From positions 28,073-92,072 of the forward strand of contig CALEQZ010000061.1 of assembly GCA_937908115.1 (NCBI GenBank): DNA of 64,000 nucleotides, given 5' to 3'. The notes under the pieces are model-generated. The model was not told the DNA's origin. It did no database searches and worked only from the letters and a program-made list of their open reading frames with translations. The position numbers and the translations under genes were made by a program. This document shows, piece after piece, positions 34,939 through 44,530 of this stretch; within the stretch, counting starts at the first letter, position 1; every line of letters begins with the position of its first letter. Source of the stretch: an uncultured Alcaligenaceae bacterium (GTDB taxonomy: Bacteria > Pseudomonadota > Gammaproteobacteria > Burkholderiales > Burkholderiaceae_B).

Positions 34939-36228
34939 ATGACTGCCGTGGCCCCCACCGACACGACCTCGCGCTTTCGCGCGGTCTACCTGCTGGAGAC
35001 CCCATTCGACCCGGCCCGCGTGGCCGACGTCATGGCCGGTGAACAGTCCAGCGGCACCTTCGTGCGCGTGCAAGGAGAAACCGACGCGCTGCGCGCGCGC
35101 ATGGCCGCCATCGTCGAATCGGTCCAGGAGCTCGACGCCGCGCCGCAGCCCAGCCTGCCCAACGCCTGGCTGCAGCGGCGCGACATCGGCGGCCCCTGGC
35201 GGCGAGCGCGGGTGACGCTGTCCTTTCCGGTCGACAACATCGGCGTGAACCTGCCCACGCTGGCGGCCACGGTCGCCGGCAACCTGTACGACCTGGGCGA
35301 AACCACCGGGCTGCGGCTGGAACGCCTGGAGCTGCCGGGCGCATATCGGGCGCGCTACGAGATGCCCCGTCACGGCGTGGCCGGCACGCGCCGGCTGGCG
35401 GGCGTGCCCGACCGGGCCCTGATCGGCACCATCATCAAGCCCAACCTCGGCCTGTCGGCTCAACAAACCGCCGAATTGGTCGAGCAGCTGTGCAACGCCG
35501 GCATCGACTTCATCAAGGATGACGAAGTCTGCGCCAACCCGGCCTGCGCGCCGCTGGCCGAGCGCGTGCCGGCGGTGATGGACAAGGTGCGGCGCCATCG
35601 CGACCGCACCGGGCGGCAGGTCATGGTCGCCTTCAACATCACCGATGAACTCGATGCCATGCGCCGCCACGCAGAACTGGTCGAGCGCGAGGAAGGCACC
35701 TGCGTAATGGTCAGCCTGAACTGGTGCGGGTTCTCGGCCGTGCAGGCGCTGCGTCGCGCCACCGGCCTGGCCATCCACGGGCACCGCAACGGCTACGGCA
35801 TGTTTGCACGCCATCCGGCGCTGGGCATGTCCTTCCATGCCTACCAGGCGCTGTGGCGGCTGACCGGCGTCGATCACCTGCACGTGCATGGCCTGCAAGG
35901 CAAGTTCGCCGACTTCGACGAAGACGTGATTGCCGCCGCGCGCGACTGCCTCGCGCCCATGCACGACAACGATGCCGTCCTGCCGGCGTTTTCCAACGCG
36001 CAGTGGGCGGGCACCGTGCCCGCCACCTATCGCGCAGTGGGCAGCCAGGACCTGCTGTTCATGTCCGGCGGCGGCATCCTCGCTCATCCGGATGGGCCGG
36101 CCGCAGGCGTGGCCAGCCTGCGCCAAGCCTGGGACGCGATGGCCCAAGGGCTGACGCTGGAGCAGGCCGCGCGCCAGGCGCCCGAGCTTGCGCGCGCACT
36201 GGCGTTTTACGGCAAGCCGGCGGCATGA
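34939..36228 (+). CDS. RuBisCO-like protein (form IV), probable oxo-isoapionate-phosphate enzyme
   Basis: The 429-residue protein has the RuBisCO large-subunit fold. The residues needed for metal and carbamate chemistry are retained at proper spacing: K167 in GTIIKPNLGL (RuBisCO K175), K193-D-D195-E196 in FIKDDE (K201/D203/E204), a GHRNGYGM block in the H294 region, GLQGKFADF with a loop-6-type Lys, and LLFMSGGG (S379 region). It departs from true RuBisCO elsewhere, so CO2 fixation is not implied. RuBisCO-like proteins next to DUF1537 kinases act in apiose catabolism as 3-oxo-isoapionate-4-phosphate decarboxylase (OiaX) or transcarboxylase/hydrolase (OiaT). The adjacent kinase overlaps its stop. 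Which of the two reactions applies is not clear. Confidence 0.85.
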   Translation: MTAVAPTDTTSRFRAVYLLETPFDPARVADVMAGEQSSGTFVRVQGETDALRARMAAIVESVQELDAAPQPSLPNAWLQRRDIGGPWRRARVTLSFPVDNIGVNLPTLAATVAGNLYDLGETTGLRLERLELPGAYRARYEMPRHGVAGTRRLAGVPDRALIGTIIKPNLGLSAQQTAELVEQLCNAGIDFIKDDEVCANPACAPLAERVPAVMDKVRRHRDRTGRQVMVAFNITDELDAMRRHAELVEREEGTCVMVSLNWCGFSAVQALRRATGLAIHGHRNGYGMFARHPALGMSFHAYQALWRLTGVDHLHVHGLQGKFADFDEDVIAAARDCLAPMHDNDAVLPAFSNAQWAGTVPATYRAVGSQDLLFMSGGGILAHPDGPAAGVASLRQAWDAMAQGLTLEQAARQAPELARALAFYGKPAA

Positions 36229-37571
36229 CCGCACTGCTTCGTCCCCGCATCGGCTATTACGGCGACGACTTCACCGGCGCCACCGACACGCTGGCCACCG
36301 CCGCGCGCGGCGGCTTGCGCGCGGCATTGTTCTTGCGCGTTCCCGACGACGGGCAGCTTGCCGCGGCCGGGCCGCTCGATTGCGTGGGCGTCGCCGGCGC
36401 GGCGCGTGCCTTGCCGCCGCCGGACATGCAAGCCGAGCTTGCCCCCGTCGCGGCGTTCTTCACCCGGCTCGCACCGCCACTGCTGCACTACAAGCTGTGC
36501 TCGACCTTCGATAGCGCTCCGCACGTGGGCAATATCGCCGTCGCCCTGCAAGCGCTGCGACGTGGCCGCCCCAACCCGCTGGTGGCCATCGTCGGCGGCC
36601 AACCCAGCCTGGGACGCTACTGCGTGTTCGGCAACCTGTTCGCCACCGAGCAGGCGGGCGGCGCCCCGCAGCGGCTGGACCGGCACCGCAACATGAGCCG
36701 CCACCCCGTCACCCCGATGGACGAGGCCGATTTGCGCCGGCACCTGGCGCGCCAAGGGCTGGCCAACGTGGCGGCCATGCACTATCCCGACTACGACCTG
36801 GACGCGGCCGCCCAGGATGCGCGCCTGGATGCGCTGCTTGCCCGGCGTCCGCAGGCCGTGCTTTTCGACGTCGGCCACGACAGCCACCTGCGCCATGTCG
36901 GACGCATCCTTTGGACGCGCGCACGACGCCAGCCGCTACTTGCCGCCGGTGCAAGCAGCGTGGTGCAGGCGCTGCTCGCGCATTGGCGCCACGCCGGCGA
37001 ACCACCCGGCGAAGCGACCAGCGCCGACGGCACGCGCCTGGCGCCCGCGCAAGGTCCGGTATTGGTGCTTGCCGGCAGCATGTCGCCCGTGACCGCGACG
37101 CAAATCGCGGCATCGCCCTCGTATCGCCGCATCGCCCTGGACGCGGCGCGCCTGGCCGCCGGCGAACCGGGCTATGCCGATGAAACCGTCACGCGGCTGT
37201 GCGCCGAACTGCGGCAAGGGCACAGCATCATCGCCCACACGACGCCGCTGGAAGCGGCCCAGGGGCACGGTGCCCCGGCTGCGCGCGCAGCGGCCGAACT
37301 GGCCAGCGCAAGTGCCGCACTGCTGCGGCGCGTGCTATGCCAATGCCCGGGCCTGCGCCGCATCGGCGTGGCCGGCGGTGACACCTCCAGCCGTGCCATG
37401 CAGGCGCTGGATATCCAGGCCTTGCGCTACCTGGCTACCCCCGCGCCAGGAGTAGCTGTCTGCCAGGCGCTTGCCGCCGATCCCACGCTCGACGGCATGC
37501 AGATCATGCTCAAGGGCGGCCAGATGGGACCGCCCGACTTATTTGAGATCCTGCTGCGCGGCACCAGGTAG
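36225..37571 (+). CDS. Four-carbon acid sugar kinase (DUF1537 family), OiaK-like
   Basis: The 448-residue protein has the two-domain DUF1537 layout: N-terminal IGYYGDDFTGATDTLATA (substrate site with Asp-Asp) and a C-terminal nucleotide-binding domain with GVAGGDTSSRAMQALDI and MLKGGQMGPPDLFEIL. Such kinases phosphorylate C4 or branched sugar acids (threonate, erythronate, 3-oxo-isoapionate). The ATG overlaps the stop of the RuBisCO-like gene (ATGA), so both are translated together. The pairing suggests a kinase making the phosphorylated oxo-acid used by the RuBisCO-like protein. Confidence 0.88.
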   Translation: MTALLRPRIGYYGDDFTGATDTLATAARGGLRAALFLRVPDDGQLAAAGPLDCVGVAGAARALPPPDMQAELAPVAAFFTRLAPPLLHYKLCSTFDSAPHVGNIAVALQALRRGRPNPLVAIVGGQPSLGRYCVFGNLFATEQAGGAPQRLDRHRNMSRHPVTPMDEADLRRHLARQGLANVAAMHYPDYDLDAAAQDARLDALLARRPQAVLFDVGHDSHLRHVGRILWTRARRQPLLAAGASSVVQALLAHWRHAGEPPGEATSADGTRLAPAQGPVLVLAGSMSPVTATQIAASPSYRRIALDAARLAAGEPGYADETVTRLCAELRQGHSIIAHTTPLEAAQGHGAPAARAAAELASASAALLRRVLCQCPGLRRIGVAGGDTSSRAMQALDIQALRYLATPAPGVAVCQALAADPTLDGMQIMLKGGQMGPPDLFEILLRGTR

Positions 37572-37633
37572 CCCGGCACGACGTGCGTACAATCGGCGCC
37601 AGGCCATCGCCCTTGCATCGACGGAGAGACGCC

Positions 37634-40480
37634 TTGAACGCTGCACGCACCCCGCCGACCCATCAATCGCCCGACCGCCGCGACATCCGCCTGCTGGGCA
37701 AACTGCTTGGCGACGTCATCCGCGAATGCGAAGGTAAAGCCGTCTATGACACCATAGAAACGCTCAGGCGCTCGGCCGTGCGCTTGCGGCGCGAAGGCCG
37801 CGACGCCGACGGCAGGCTCCTGGAACGCAGCGTCAAGGCACTACCCCGCAGCGACATCAACTCGGTGGCGCGCGCCTTCAGCTATTTCCTGCACCTGGCC
37901 AACATCGCCGAAGACCACGAGCAAAACCGGCGCGCGCGCGAACGCGCGTTATCGGGCGCGCCGGCGCCGCGCGGCAGCCTGGCCGATGCGATGGCCACGC
38001 TGCGCGAGCGCGGCGTCACGACCGGACGCATTCGCAAGCTGCTGCAGCAGGCGTGCATCACGCCTGTGCTCACCGCGCACCCCACCGAAGTGCAGCGCAA
38101 GAGCACGCTGGACGTGCACCGCGAGATCTCCCGTTTGCTGGCGCGCGGCGACGCGCCGCTGACCGCCGACGAGGAGCGGGAGCGCTACCTGGAGCTGCTG
38201 GGGCGCATCGCCACGCTCTGGCAGACGCGCATGCTGCGCTACAACCGGCTGACGGTCGCCGACGAGATCGAAAACGCGCTGTCCTACTACCGCAGTACCT
38301 TCCTGCACGTCGTCCCACGCCTGTACGCAGACCTGGCGCGGCTGCTCGAGCGCGCGCCATCGGGGCCGTTTGCACCGCCGCCCGGGCCGCTGGCGCCCTT
38401 TTTGACCATGGGCAGCTGGATAGGCGGCGATCGTGACGGCAACCCCAATGTCGACGCCGGCACGCTGCAGCATGCGCTGCTGCGCCAGTCGACCGTGGTG
38501 CTTGAACACTACCTGCAGGAAGTGCATGCGCTGGGCGCGGAACTGTCCATGTCCACGCTGCTGATCGATGCCTCGCCCCAGTTGCTCGAACTGGCCGGGC
38601 GCGGCGGCGATGACTCGCCGCACCGTGTCGACGAACCCTATCGCCGCGCCCTGATCGGCGTATATGCGCGGTTGGCGGCTACCGCGCGCGCATTGACCGG
38701 CCAGGACCTGGCGCGCCGCCCGACAGTTCCGGCCGAGCCCTATGCCGACGCCGGCCAATTGGGGGCCGACCTTGCCGTGCTGGCCGGATCCCTGCATGCC
38801 CACCATGCCGCGCCGATCGCGCGCCTGCGACTAGCCGGCCTGCAGCAATCGGTCAAGGTCTTCGGCCTGCACCTGGCCACGGTGGACCTGCGGCAAAGCT
38901 CGGACGTCCACGAGCGCGTGCTGGCCGAACTGTTCGCGCGCGCCGGCGCACGCCACCCGGACGGGCGGCCCGTGGACTACCTGGCGCTGGACGAGGACGA
39001 ACGCGTCGCGCTGCTGCGCACCGAACTGGCGCAAGCACGGCCGCTCGCCTCGCCGTGGATCGCGTACGGCGAGGAGACCGTGCGCGAGCTGGCGGTGCTG
39101 CGCGCGGCCGCGCAATGCCGGGCACGCTATGGCAAGGCCGCGGTACGCCAGGCCATCGTGTCGCATACCGAAAGCGTCAGTGACCTGCTCGAAGTACTGG
39201 TACTACAGAAAGAGGCCGGGCTGATCGCGCCGTCGGGCGACCCACAACCGGACGACGGGTTGATGGTGGTGCCGCTGTTCGAAACCATCCCCGACCTGGA
39301 AAACGGCCCGGCCATCATGGCGGCTTTCTTGGACCTGCCCGAGGTGCGCAAGCGCGTCATGCGCGCGCAAGGCGGCATCCAGGAGGTGATGCTGGGTTAT
39401 TCCGACAGCAATAAGGACGGTGGCTACCTGACGTCGAACTGGTCGCTGTACCAGGCCGAGCGCGCGCTGGTCGACGTGTTTCGCGCACGCGGCGTCGGGC
39501 TGCGCCTGTTCCACGGCCGCGGCGGCACCGTGGGCCGCGGCGGCGGTTCGAGCTTTGACGCCATCCTGGCGCAGCCGCCTGGCACCGTCGCCGGCCAGCT
39601 GCGGCTGACCGAGCAGGGCGAAGTCATCCAAAGCAAATACAAGGATGCCGAAGTCGGGCGCTGGCACCTGGAGCTGCTGGTATCAGCCACGCTGCAGGCG
39701 AGCCTTGCGACGGGCGAGCGCGCGGCCAGCGCCGAAGACGCGCACATGGCCCGCCATGGCGCGGCGATGGCCTTTTTGTCGCAACGGGCCCAGCAGGCGT
39801 ATCGCGGCCTGGTCTTCGAGACGCCGGGCTTTGCGCGCTACTTTTTCGCGTCCACGCCGATCAACGAGATCGCCGGGCTAAACATCGGCTCGCGGCCGGC
39901 CTCGCGCAAGCCGGGCCAGCGCATCGAAGACCTGCGCGCCATTCCTTGGGGATTCTCGTGGTCGCAGTGCCGCGTGCTGCTGCCCGGTTGGTATGGCGTG
40001 GGGTCTGCCATCGAGGCCTACCTGAAGGAAGGCGCGCCCGGTGCGCCGCGCTCGCAGCGGGCGCGGCTCAAGCAGCTGCAGGAAATGGCCGCCGATTGGC
40101 CGTTTTTCCGCACCCTGCTGTCCAACATGGAGATGGTGCTCGCCAAGACCGACATGCAGATCGCGCGCCGCTACGCCGGCCTGGTGCCGCAAAAGGCACT
40201 GCGCGAACGTATCTTTTCGATGATAGAAGCCGAGCACACCCGCACGCTGGCGATGCTGCGCCAGATCACCCGGCGCGGGTTGCTGGAAGACAACCCCCAG
40301 CTGGCGGCATCGTTGCGCGAGCGCTTTGCCTACGTCGACCCGCTCAATTACTTGCAGGTCGAGGTCATTCACCGCCTGCGCCGTGCGCAACGATCCGGGC
40401 GCGAGCCGGACGAGCGCGTGCGCCGCGCGGTGCACCTGACCATCAACGGCATCGCGGCCGGTTTGCGCAATTCGGGCTGA
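37634..40480 (+). CDS. ppc: Phosphoenolpyruvate carboxylase
   Basis: About 948 residues, the normal length. It makes oxaloacetate from PEP and bicarbonate. Catalytic blocks are LTAHPTEVQRK (His at about residue 149), GGDRDGNPNV, MLGYSDSNKDGGYLTSNW, FHGRGGTVGRGGG and the C-terminal NGIAAGLRNSG. I place the start at the TTG at 37634, which has GGAGAG seven bases upstream; an in-frame ATG at 37583 has no ribosome binding site and would add 17 residues. It follows the sugar-acid kinase by about 60 bases but is a housekeeping gene. Confidence 0.95.
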   Translation: MNAARTPPTHQSPDRRDIRLLGKLLGDVIRECEGKAVYDTIETLRRSAVRLRREGRDADGRLLERSVKALPRSDINSVARAFSYFLHLANIAEDHEQNRRARERALSGAPAPRGSLADAMATLRERGVTTGRIRKLLQQACITPVLTAHPTEVQRKSTLDVHREISRLLARGDAPLTADEERERYLELLGRIATLWQTRMLRYNRLTVADEIENALSYYRSTFLHVVPRLYADLARLLERAPSGPFAPPPGPLAPFLTMGSWIGGDRDGNPNVDAGTLQHALLRQSTVVLEHYLQEVHALGAELSMSTLLIDASPQLLELAGRGGDDSPHRVDEPYRRALIGVYARLAATARALTGQDLARRPTVPAEPYADAGQLGADLAVLAGSLHAHHAAPIARLRLAGLQQSVKVFGLHLATVDLRQSSDVHERVLAELFARAGARHPDGRPVDYLALDEDERVALLRTELAQARPLASPWIAYGEETVRELAVLRAAAQCRARYGKAAVRQAIVSHTESVSDLLEVLVLQKEAGLIAPSGDPQPDDGLMVVPLFETIPDLENGPAIMAAFLDLPEVRKRVMRAQGGIQEVMLGYSDSNKDGGYLTSNWSLYQAERALVDVFRARGVGLRLFHGRGGTVGRGGGSSFDAILAQPPGTVAGQLRLTEQGEVIQSKYKDAEVGRWHLELLVSATLQASLATGERAASAEDAHMARHGAAMAFLSQRAQQAYRGLVFETPGFARYFFASTPINEIAGLNIGSRPASRKPGQRIEDLRAIPWGFSWSQCRVLLPGWYGVGSAIEAYLKEGAPGAPRSQRARLKQLQEMAADWPFFRTLLSNMEMVLAKTDMQIARRYAGLVPQKALRERIFSMIEAEHTRTLAMLRQITRRGLLEDNPQLAASLRERFAYVDPLNYLQVEVIHRLRRAQRSGREPDERVRRAVHLTINGIAAGLRNSG

Positions 40481-40523
40481 CGGGCGCAGCCGCGCCTGTC
40501 AGGGGCGCGCACCCCGCCCTAGC

Positions 40524-40772
40524 CTACTTGGCCGGCTTGCGCACTTTCGGGCCGTCGCGTTTTTCCAATACGGCGGGCGTGTCGTCGCGCGGCTTGAGTC
40601 CGGACGAATCGTCGTCGCTGGGCTGCGGCGCGGGATTGCCGTCGAATTGCGTAGCCTTGTGCCCGCCCGGCCCCCGGTTGGTGCGATGCGGATCGGTGGA
40701 GGGCGCCTCGGCTTCGGCAGGGTCGCGTGACGACGCCGGCCTGTGGGGATCGCGTGTGACGGGTTGGGTCAT
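40524..40772 (-). CDS. Small hydrophilic hypothetical protein (82 residues)
   Basis: The ATG at 40772 is preceded by AAGGAA at a suitable distance. The protein is polar, Pro/Asp-rich, with no hydrophobic segment, and ends in a basic KRDGPKVRKPAK tail; it starts MTQPVTRDPHRP. I recognise no domain. It lies convergent to ppc and divergent from the DUF2243 gene. Low complexity means it may be intrinsically disordered, possibly a stress-related peptide. It could also be a chance frame, but the ribosome binding site and codon use favour a real gene. Confidence 0.5.
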   Translation of the reverse strand: MTQPVTRDPHRPASSRDPAEAEAPSTDPHRTNRGPGGHKATQFDGNPAPQPSDDDSSGLKPRDDTPAVLEKRDGPKVRKPAK

Positions 40773-40913
40773 GGCAGTTCCTTGAAAGCCAGTAATGGCA
40801 ATGCTTTGCCAGCAACGATCATGCCTGGCATAGGCATGCCACTTGCGCAGCCGCGCTGCCGGCAGGCACAACGCGCCGCTGGCCATCACTTCCCGCAAAC
40901 CGAGGAAACGCCC

Positions 40914-41711
40914 ATGCCGCACCCCTTGCTGACCACGCCCCGTCCGGCCTCGCTGCGCTGGGGCGCACAGCTGCTCGGTTTCGCGCTGGGCGGCTTTTTC
41001 GACGGCATCCTGCTGCACCAGATACTTCAGTGGCACCACTTGCTTAGCGGCATCGACACACGCGCAAGCGACTTGGCGTTCCAGCTATTGGCCGACGGTA
41101 TTTTCCACCTGGCCATGTACGCCGTGGCGCTGGCCGGCCTGGCGCTGGTGGCCGGCCAGCGCCGGCTGCTTCCCAAAGTTCGCCGGACTTGGCTGCTTGC
41201 GCACGTGCTGCTGGGATTCGGCTTTTGGCATGCGCTGGACGCCGTGCTGGTCCACTGGCTGCTGGGTTGGCATCGCATCCGGATGGACAGCGCGGTGCCG
41301 CTGCTCTGGGACCTGGCATGGCTGGCCGCATTCGGGCTGGCCTTCCTGGGCGCGGGGATGTGGCTACTGCGCCGCTCGCCTGAGCCACCCGGCGGCGCAG
41401 GCTGGCTCGCCATATGGGTGGCAGTGCTCGCCGGCGCCGCAGGCGCCGCGCAGTGGACGCCGTGGCGTGCGCCGTCGAGCATGGTCGTGGTGTTGCTGCC
41501 CGGTGCCTCGCCGGCGGCCGTGTACGCCGTCGCCGACGAAACCGGCGCGCCGGTCGTCGCGGCGTTACGCTCTGGCGCGGTATGGGTGCTTGCCGCACCC
41601 GCGGCAGGTGCCGCGCCGCCGATCTATCGGCGCGGCACGATCATTGCATCGGCCGGCCGGCTGCCGGCCGGCTGCTATGCCTGGATACAGGACGGTACGG
41701 GCAGCATTTAG
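40914..41711 (+). CDS. DUF2243 membrane protein
   Basis: The 265-residue protein has about six hydrophobic segments. The hallmark FFDGILLHQILQWHHLL near residues 22-38 identifies DUF2243, with conserved His residues in FGFWHALDAVLVHWLLGWHRI that suggest a metal or haem site; related proteins are associated with cytochrome oxidase assembly-like families. After about residue 165 there is an Ala-rich extra domain not typical of short family members. An AGGAAA site precedes ATG 40914. Function unknown. Confidence 0.78.
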   Translation: MPHPLLTTPRPASLRWGAQLLGFALGGFFDGILLHQILQWHHLLSGIDTRASDLAFQLLADGIFHLAMYAVALAGLALVAGQRRLLPKVRRTWLLAHVLLGFGFWHALDAVLVHWLLGWHRIRMDSAVPLLWDLAWLAAFGLAFLGAGMWLLRRSPEPPGGAGWLAIWVAVLAGAAGAAQWTPWRAPSSMVVVLLPGASPAAVYAVADETGAPVVAALRSGAVWVLAAPAAGAAPPIYRRGTIIASAGRLPAGCYAWIQDGTGSI

Positions 41712-41740
41712 GCGCGCCTGGCGGGCGCCCGTGCGCGGCC

Positions 41741-42526
41741 TTACATGCTGGCCGTCAGCCCGCCGTCGACGGCCAGCACCTGCCCGGTCACGTAGCCGGA
41801 TTCGCGCGCGGCCAAGAACACCATGGCCGAAGCCAGGTCCTCGGGCTCGGCCCAGCGCCCGGCCGGCGTGCGCGCGCGCAGCCACGCGTCGAACTCGCCG
41901 TCCTGGTGCAGCGCCTGCGTCAGGGCCGTGCGCACATAGCCGGGAGCCAGCGCATTGACAGTCACCCCGCGCGGGGCCAGTTCGGTGGACCATTGCCGTA
42001 CCAGCGCGTGCAGTGCGCCCTTGGCAGCCGTGTAGGCCGTGATATCGCGCCGGCCCAGTATGGCGGTGATCGATCCGGTAAAGACGATGCGCCCGTAGCC
42101 GCGTGCGGTCATGCCTGCAGCCACGTGGCGCGCCAGCGCCCATTGCGCGGTCAGGTTGGCGAAGACCACGCGCTGGAAATCGTCCAGGCCGAATTCCAGC
42201 AACGGCTGCCTGTGCTGGACGCCTGCATTGGCAAACAGGATGTCTATCGGCCCGGCGCCATCGACCGCAGCGGCGGCGGCATCGATGTCCGTGCAATCGA
42301 AGGGCAGTGCTGCGGCGTCGATGCCGTCGCGACGCAGGTCCTGCACGGCCTCGTGCAGCCGCGGCGTATCGCGCGCGTTGACCAGCACGCGCGCGCCCTG
42401 CCGACCGAGCGCGGCCGCACAGGCCAGCCCGATGCCGCGCGACGCGCCGGTCACGAGCGCGGTCTGCCCCGACAGGTCGAACATCGACCGGGACACGCCG
42501 GGCCCGCCGGGCTCAGAACGCGACAT
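41741..42526 (-). CDS. SDR oxidoreductase, gluconate-5-dehydrogenase-like
   Basis: The 261-residue protein is a classical SDR with TGASRGIG, NARDT (Arg after strand 2, favouring NADP), NAGV, SITAILG and YTAAKGAL (catalytic Tyr/Lys), and ends with GQVLAVDGGLTASM. A second start at 42484 (MFDLSG) would remove 14 leader residues and the 14-base overlap with the BKACE gene. It is the last gene of the operon from 50083 to 41741. Presumed to oxidise or reduce a hydroxylated intermediate that also interacts with the BKACE enzyme. Confidence 0.85.
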   Translation of the reverse strand: MSRSEPGGPGVSRSMFDLSGQTALVTGASRGIGLACAAALGRQGARVLVNARDTPRLHEAVQDLRRDGIDAAALPFDCTDIDAAAAAVDGAGPIDILFANAGVQHRQPLLEFGLDDFQRVVFANLTAQWALARHVAAGMTARGYGRIVFTGSITAILGRRDITAYTAAKGALHALVRQWSTELAPRGVTVNALAPGYVRTALTQALHQDGEFDAWLRARTPAGRWAEPEDLASAMVFLAARESGYVTGQVLAVDGGLTASM

Positions 42527-43445
42527 TGTCCGCCCCCTTCAGGTCGAGGATGCGCCGCGCCTCGGCCGGCGTGGCGACCTCGAAATTCAGCGCTTCCAGG
42601 ATCGTGCGGATGCGGCTGACCTGCTCGGCGCTGGAGCTGGCCAGCTTGCCCGGGCCGATCCACAGCGAATCCTCCAGCCCCACGCGCACGTGCGAGCCCA
42701 TGGCCGCGCCTATGGTGGCCAGCGGAATCTGGTTGCGGCCCGCGCCCAGAATCGACCACTGATAATCCGACCCAAACAGCCGGTCGGCGGTGCGCCGCAT
42801 ATGCATCAAGTCCTCCGGGCTGGGCCCGATGCCGCCCAGGATGCCGAACACCGATTGCACGAACAAGGGCGGGCGCACCAGCTTGCGATCCAGGCAGTGC
42901 GCCAGGTTGTACAGGTGGCCGATGTCATAACACTCGAACTCGAAGCGCGTACCGTTTTCCGTGCCGCGTGTGAGAATCTCCTCGATGTCGGCGTAGGTGT
43001 TCTTGAAGACCAGGTCGCGGCTGTTTTCCAGGTGCTGGCGCTCCCACTCGTGCTTGAACGTCTTGAAACGCCCCAGCATGGGATACAGCCCGAAGTTCAT
43101 CGACCCCATGTTCAGCGACGCCAGCTCCGGCTTGAAGGTCATGGCCGGGCGCATGCGCTCGGTCACCGTCATGTGCGGGCTGCCGCCCGTGGTGATGTTG
43201 ACCACGGCGTCGGTGGCCTCGCGGATCTTGGCCAGGAAAGGCCGGAACAGTTCCGGATCCTGCGATGGGCGGCCATCGGCCGGGTCGCGCGCGTGCAGGT
43301 GCAGGATGGCCGCCCCGGCGCGCGCGGCCTCGATGGCGGCGTTGGCGATCTCGTCGGCGGTCACCGGCAAGTGCGGCGACATGCTGGGCGTATGGATGGC
43401 GCCAGTCGGGGCGCAGGTGATGATGACTTTGTGCGTGCTTGCCAT
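42513..43445 (-). CDS. Beta-keto acid cleavage enzyme (BKACE, formerly DUF849)
   Basis: The 310-residue TIM-barrel protein matches BKACE: KVIITCAPTGAIHTPSMSPHLPVT near the N-terminus, the zinc-binding HLHARDP (about residues 47-53), and NITTGGSP. BKACE enzymes condense a beta-keto acid with acetyl-CoA and split the product into acetoacetate (or a related beta-keto acid) and a new acyl-CoA; dehydrocarnitine and 3-keto-5-aminohexanoate are known substrates. It is 48 bases downstream of the 3-hydroxyacyl-CoA-dehydrogenase-like gene, which would supply the beta-keto acid. Substrate unknown. Confidence 0.88.
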   Translation of the reverse strand: MASTHKVIITCAPTGAIHTPSMSPHLPVTADEIANAAIEAARAGAAILHLHARDPADGRPSQDPELFRPFLAKIREATDAVVNITTGGSPHMTVTERMRPAMTFKPELASLNMGSMNFGLYPMLGRFKTFKHEWERQHLENSRDLVFKNTYADIEEILTRGTENGTRFEFECYDIGHLYNLAHCLDRKLVRPPLFVQSVFGILGGIGPSPEDLMHMRRTADRLFGSDYQWSILGAGRNQIPLATIGAAMGSHVRVGLEDSLWIGPGKLASSSAEQVSRIRTILEALNFEVATPAEARRILDLKGADNVAF

Positions 43446-43493
43446 GTGCGTGATGCCTCCTCGAATCTTGCGCCGCCGGGCGACGTGGATATC

Positions 43494-44516
43494 CTAGCCT
43501 TGGGCGGCGGGCGGCGCCGAGCCCTGCTGTTCGGCGCGCTCGGCGCGCCGCTTCAGCGCCGCCAATTCCATCAGCCGCCTGTCGCGCCAGGCCCGCCGCT
43601 CGGCCAGCTGCGACTCGGGCAGGACCTGGCGGCGCTGGGCCTGCAGCTGCTCGATCAGTGCCGGCGCCCAGGCCGATGTGTCGGTCTGCTGCATGGCGAT
43701 GGACTGGTACATGGGCCCGTACCGCTCACAATAGTCCGCGATCCCGCCGGGCGCGTTCAAATCGATGGTCTCGAAAGGCCCCATGAACGACCAGCGCAGC
43801 CCCAGCCCGTCGCGCACTGTCCGGTCCAGCCCCTCGGCGTCGACGTAGCCTTGCTCGACCAGGCGGAAGGCCTCGCGCAGCAAGGCGCCTTGCAGGCGGT
43901 TGAGCACGAAGCCTTCCAGCTCGCGGCGCACGTGCACGGGCTTTTGGCCCACTGCGGCCATCAGTTCCCACGTGCGTCGCACCGTTTCGTCGGCCGTCCA
44001 GGGTGCGGGACACAGTTCGACGACCGGCACCAGATAAGGCGGGTTGACCGGATGGGCGACCAGGCAGCGCTCGCGCCCGGCCAGCGCTTCGGTAAAGGCC
44101 GAGGCAGGAATGCTGGAAGTCGAGCTGGCCAGCACCGCATCCGGCTCGCTTGCCGCGTCCAGCTTGGCGAAGATTTCACGCTTGACCGCCACGCGCTCGG
44201 GCAGGTTTTCCTGTACGTGGATGGCGCCGGCCACGGCCTGCTCCAAGGTCGAGGCGACCGTGATGCGCGCCCCGATGGCTTGCGGATCGTCCACCAGCCC
44301 GTAATGCGCCAGGTCCTGCAGCTGTCCGGCAATCAAGTCCTTGGCCTGCGCCAGCGCCTGGCGCGAGCCGTCCCACATCGCGACGCGGCAGCCGCCACGT
44401 GCGAAAACGATGGCCCAAGCTTGGCCGATGAGGCCGGAGCCGATGATGGCCACGTGCCTGTCGGACGGCACGGCGCCGGCAGCGTGCGCCTGCCCAGCTC
44501 GATCGGATACACCCAT
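43494..44516 (-). CDS. 3-hydroxyacyl-CoA dehydrogenase-family (carnitine/gulonate dehydrogenase-like) oxidoreductase
   Basis: The 340-residue protein has the NAD motif VAIIGSGLIGQAWAIVFARGG, the catalytic SSTSSIPAS and AHPVNPPYLVPVVELC (His-Asn pair), and GFVLNRLQGALLREAFRLVEQG. This is the beta-hydroxy acid dehydrogenase group containing L-carnitine dehydrogenase and L-gulonate 3-dehydrogenase. Next to BKACE it should oxidise a beta-hydroxy acid to the beta-keto acid that BKACE cleaves. The first 20 residues before the Rossmann fold are dispensable-looking, so the start may be downstream. No fused thioesterase domain is present, unlike many carnitine enzymes. Confidence 0.85.
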   Translation of the reverse strand: MGVSDRAGQAHAAGAVPSDRHVAIIGSGLIGQAWAIVFARGGCRVAMWDGSRQALAQAKDLIAGQLQDLAHYGLVDDPQAIGARITVASTLEQAVAGAIHVQENLPERVAVKREIFAKLDAASEPDAVLASSTSSIPASAFTEALAGRERCLVAHPVNPPYLVPVVELCPAPWTADETVRRTWELMAAVGQKPVHVRRELEGFVLNRLQGALLREAFRLVEQGYVDAEGLDRTVRDGLGLRWSFMGPFETIDLNAPGGIADYCERYGPMYQSIAMQQTDTSAWAPALIEQLQAQRRQVLPESQLAERRAWRDRRLMELAALKRRAERAEQQGSAPPAAQG

Positions 44517-44530
44517 TCGCGCCTCCCGCT

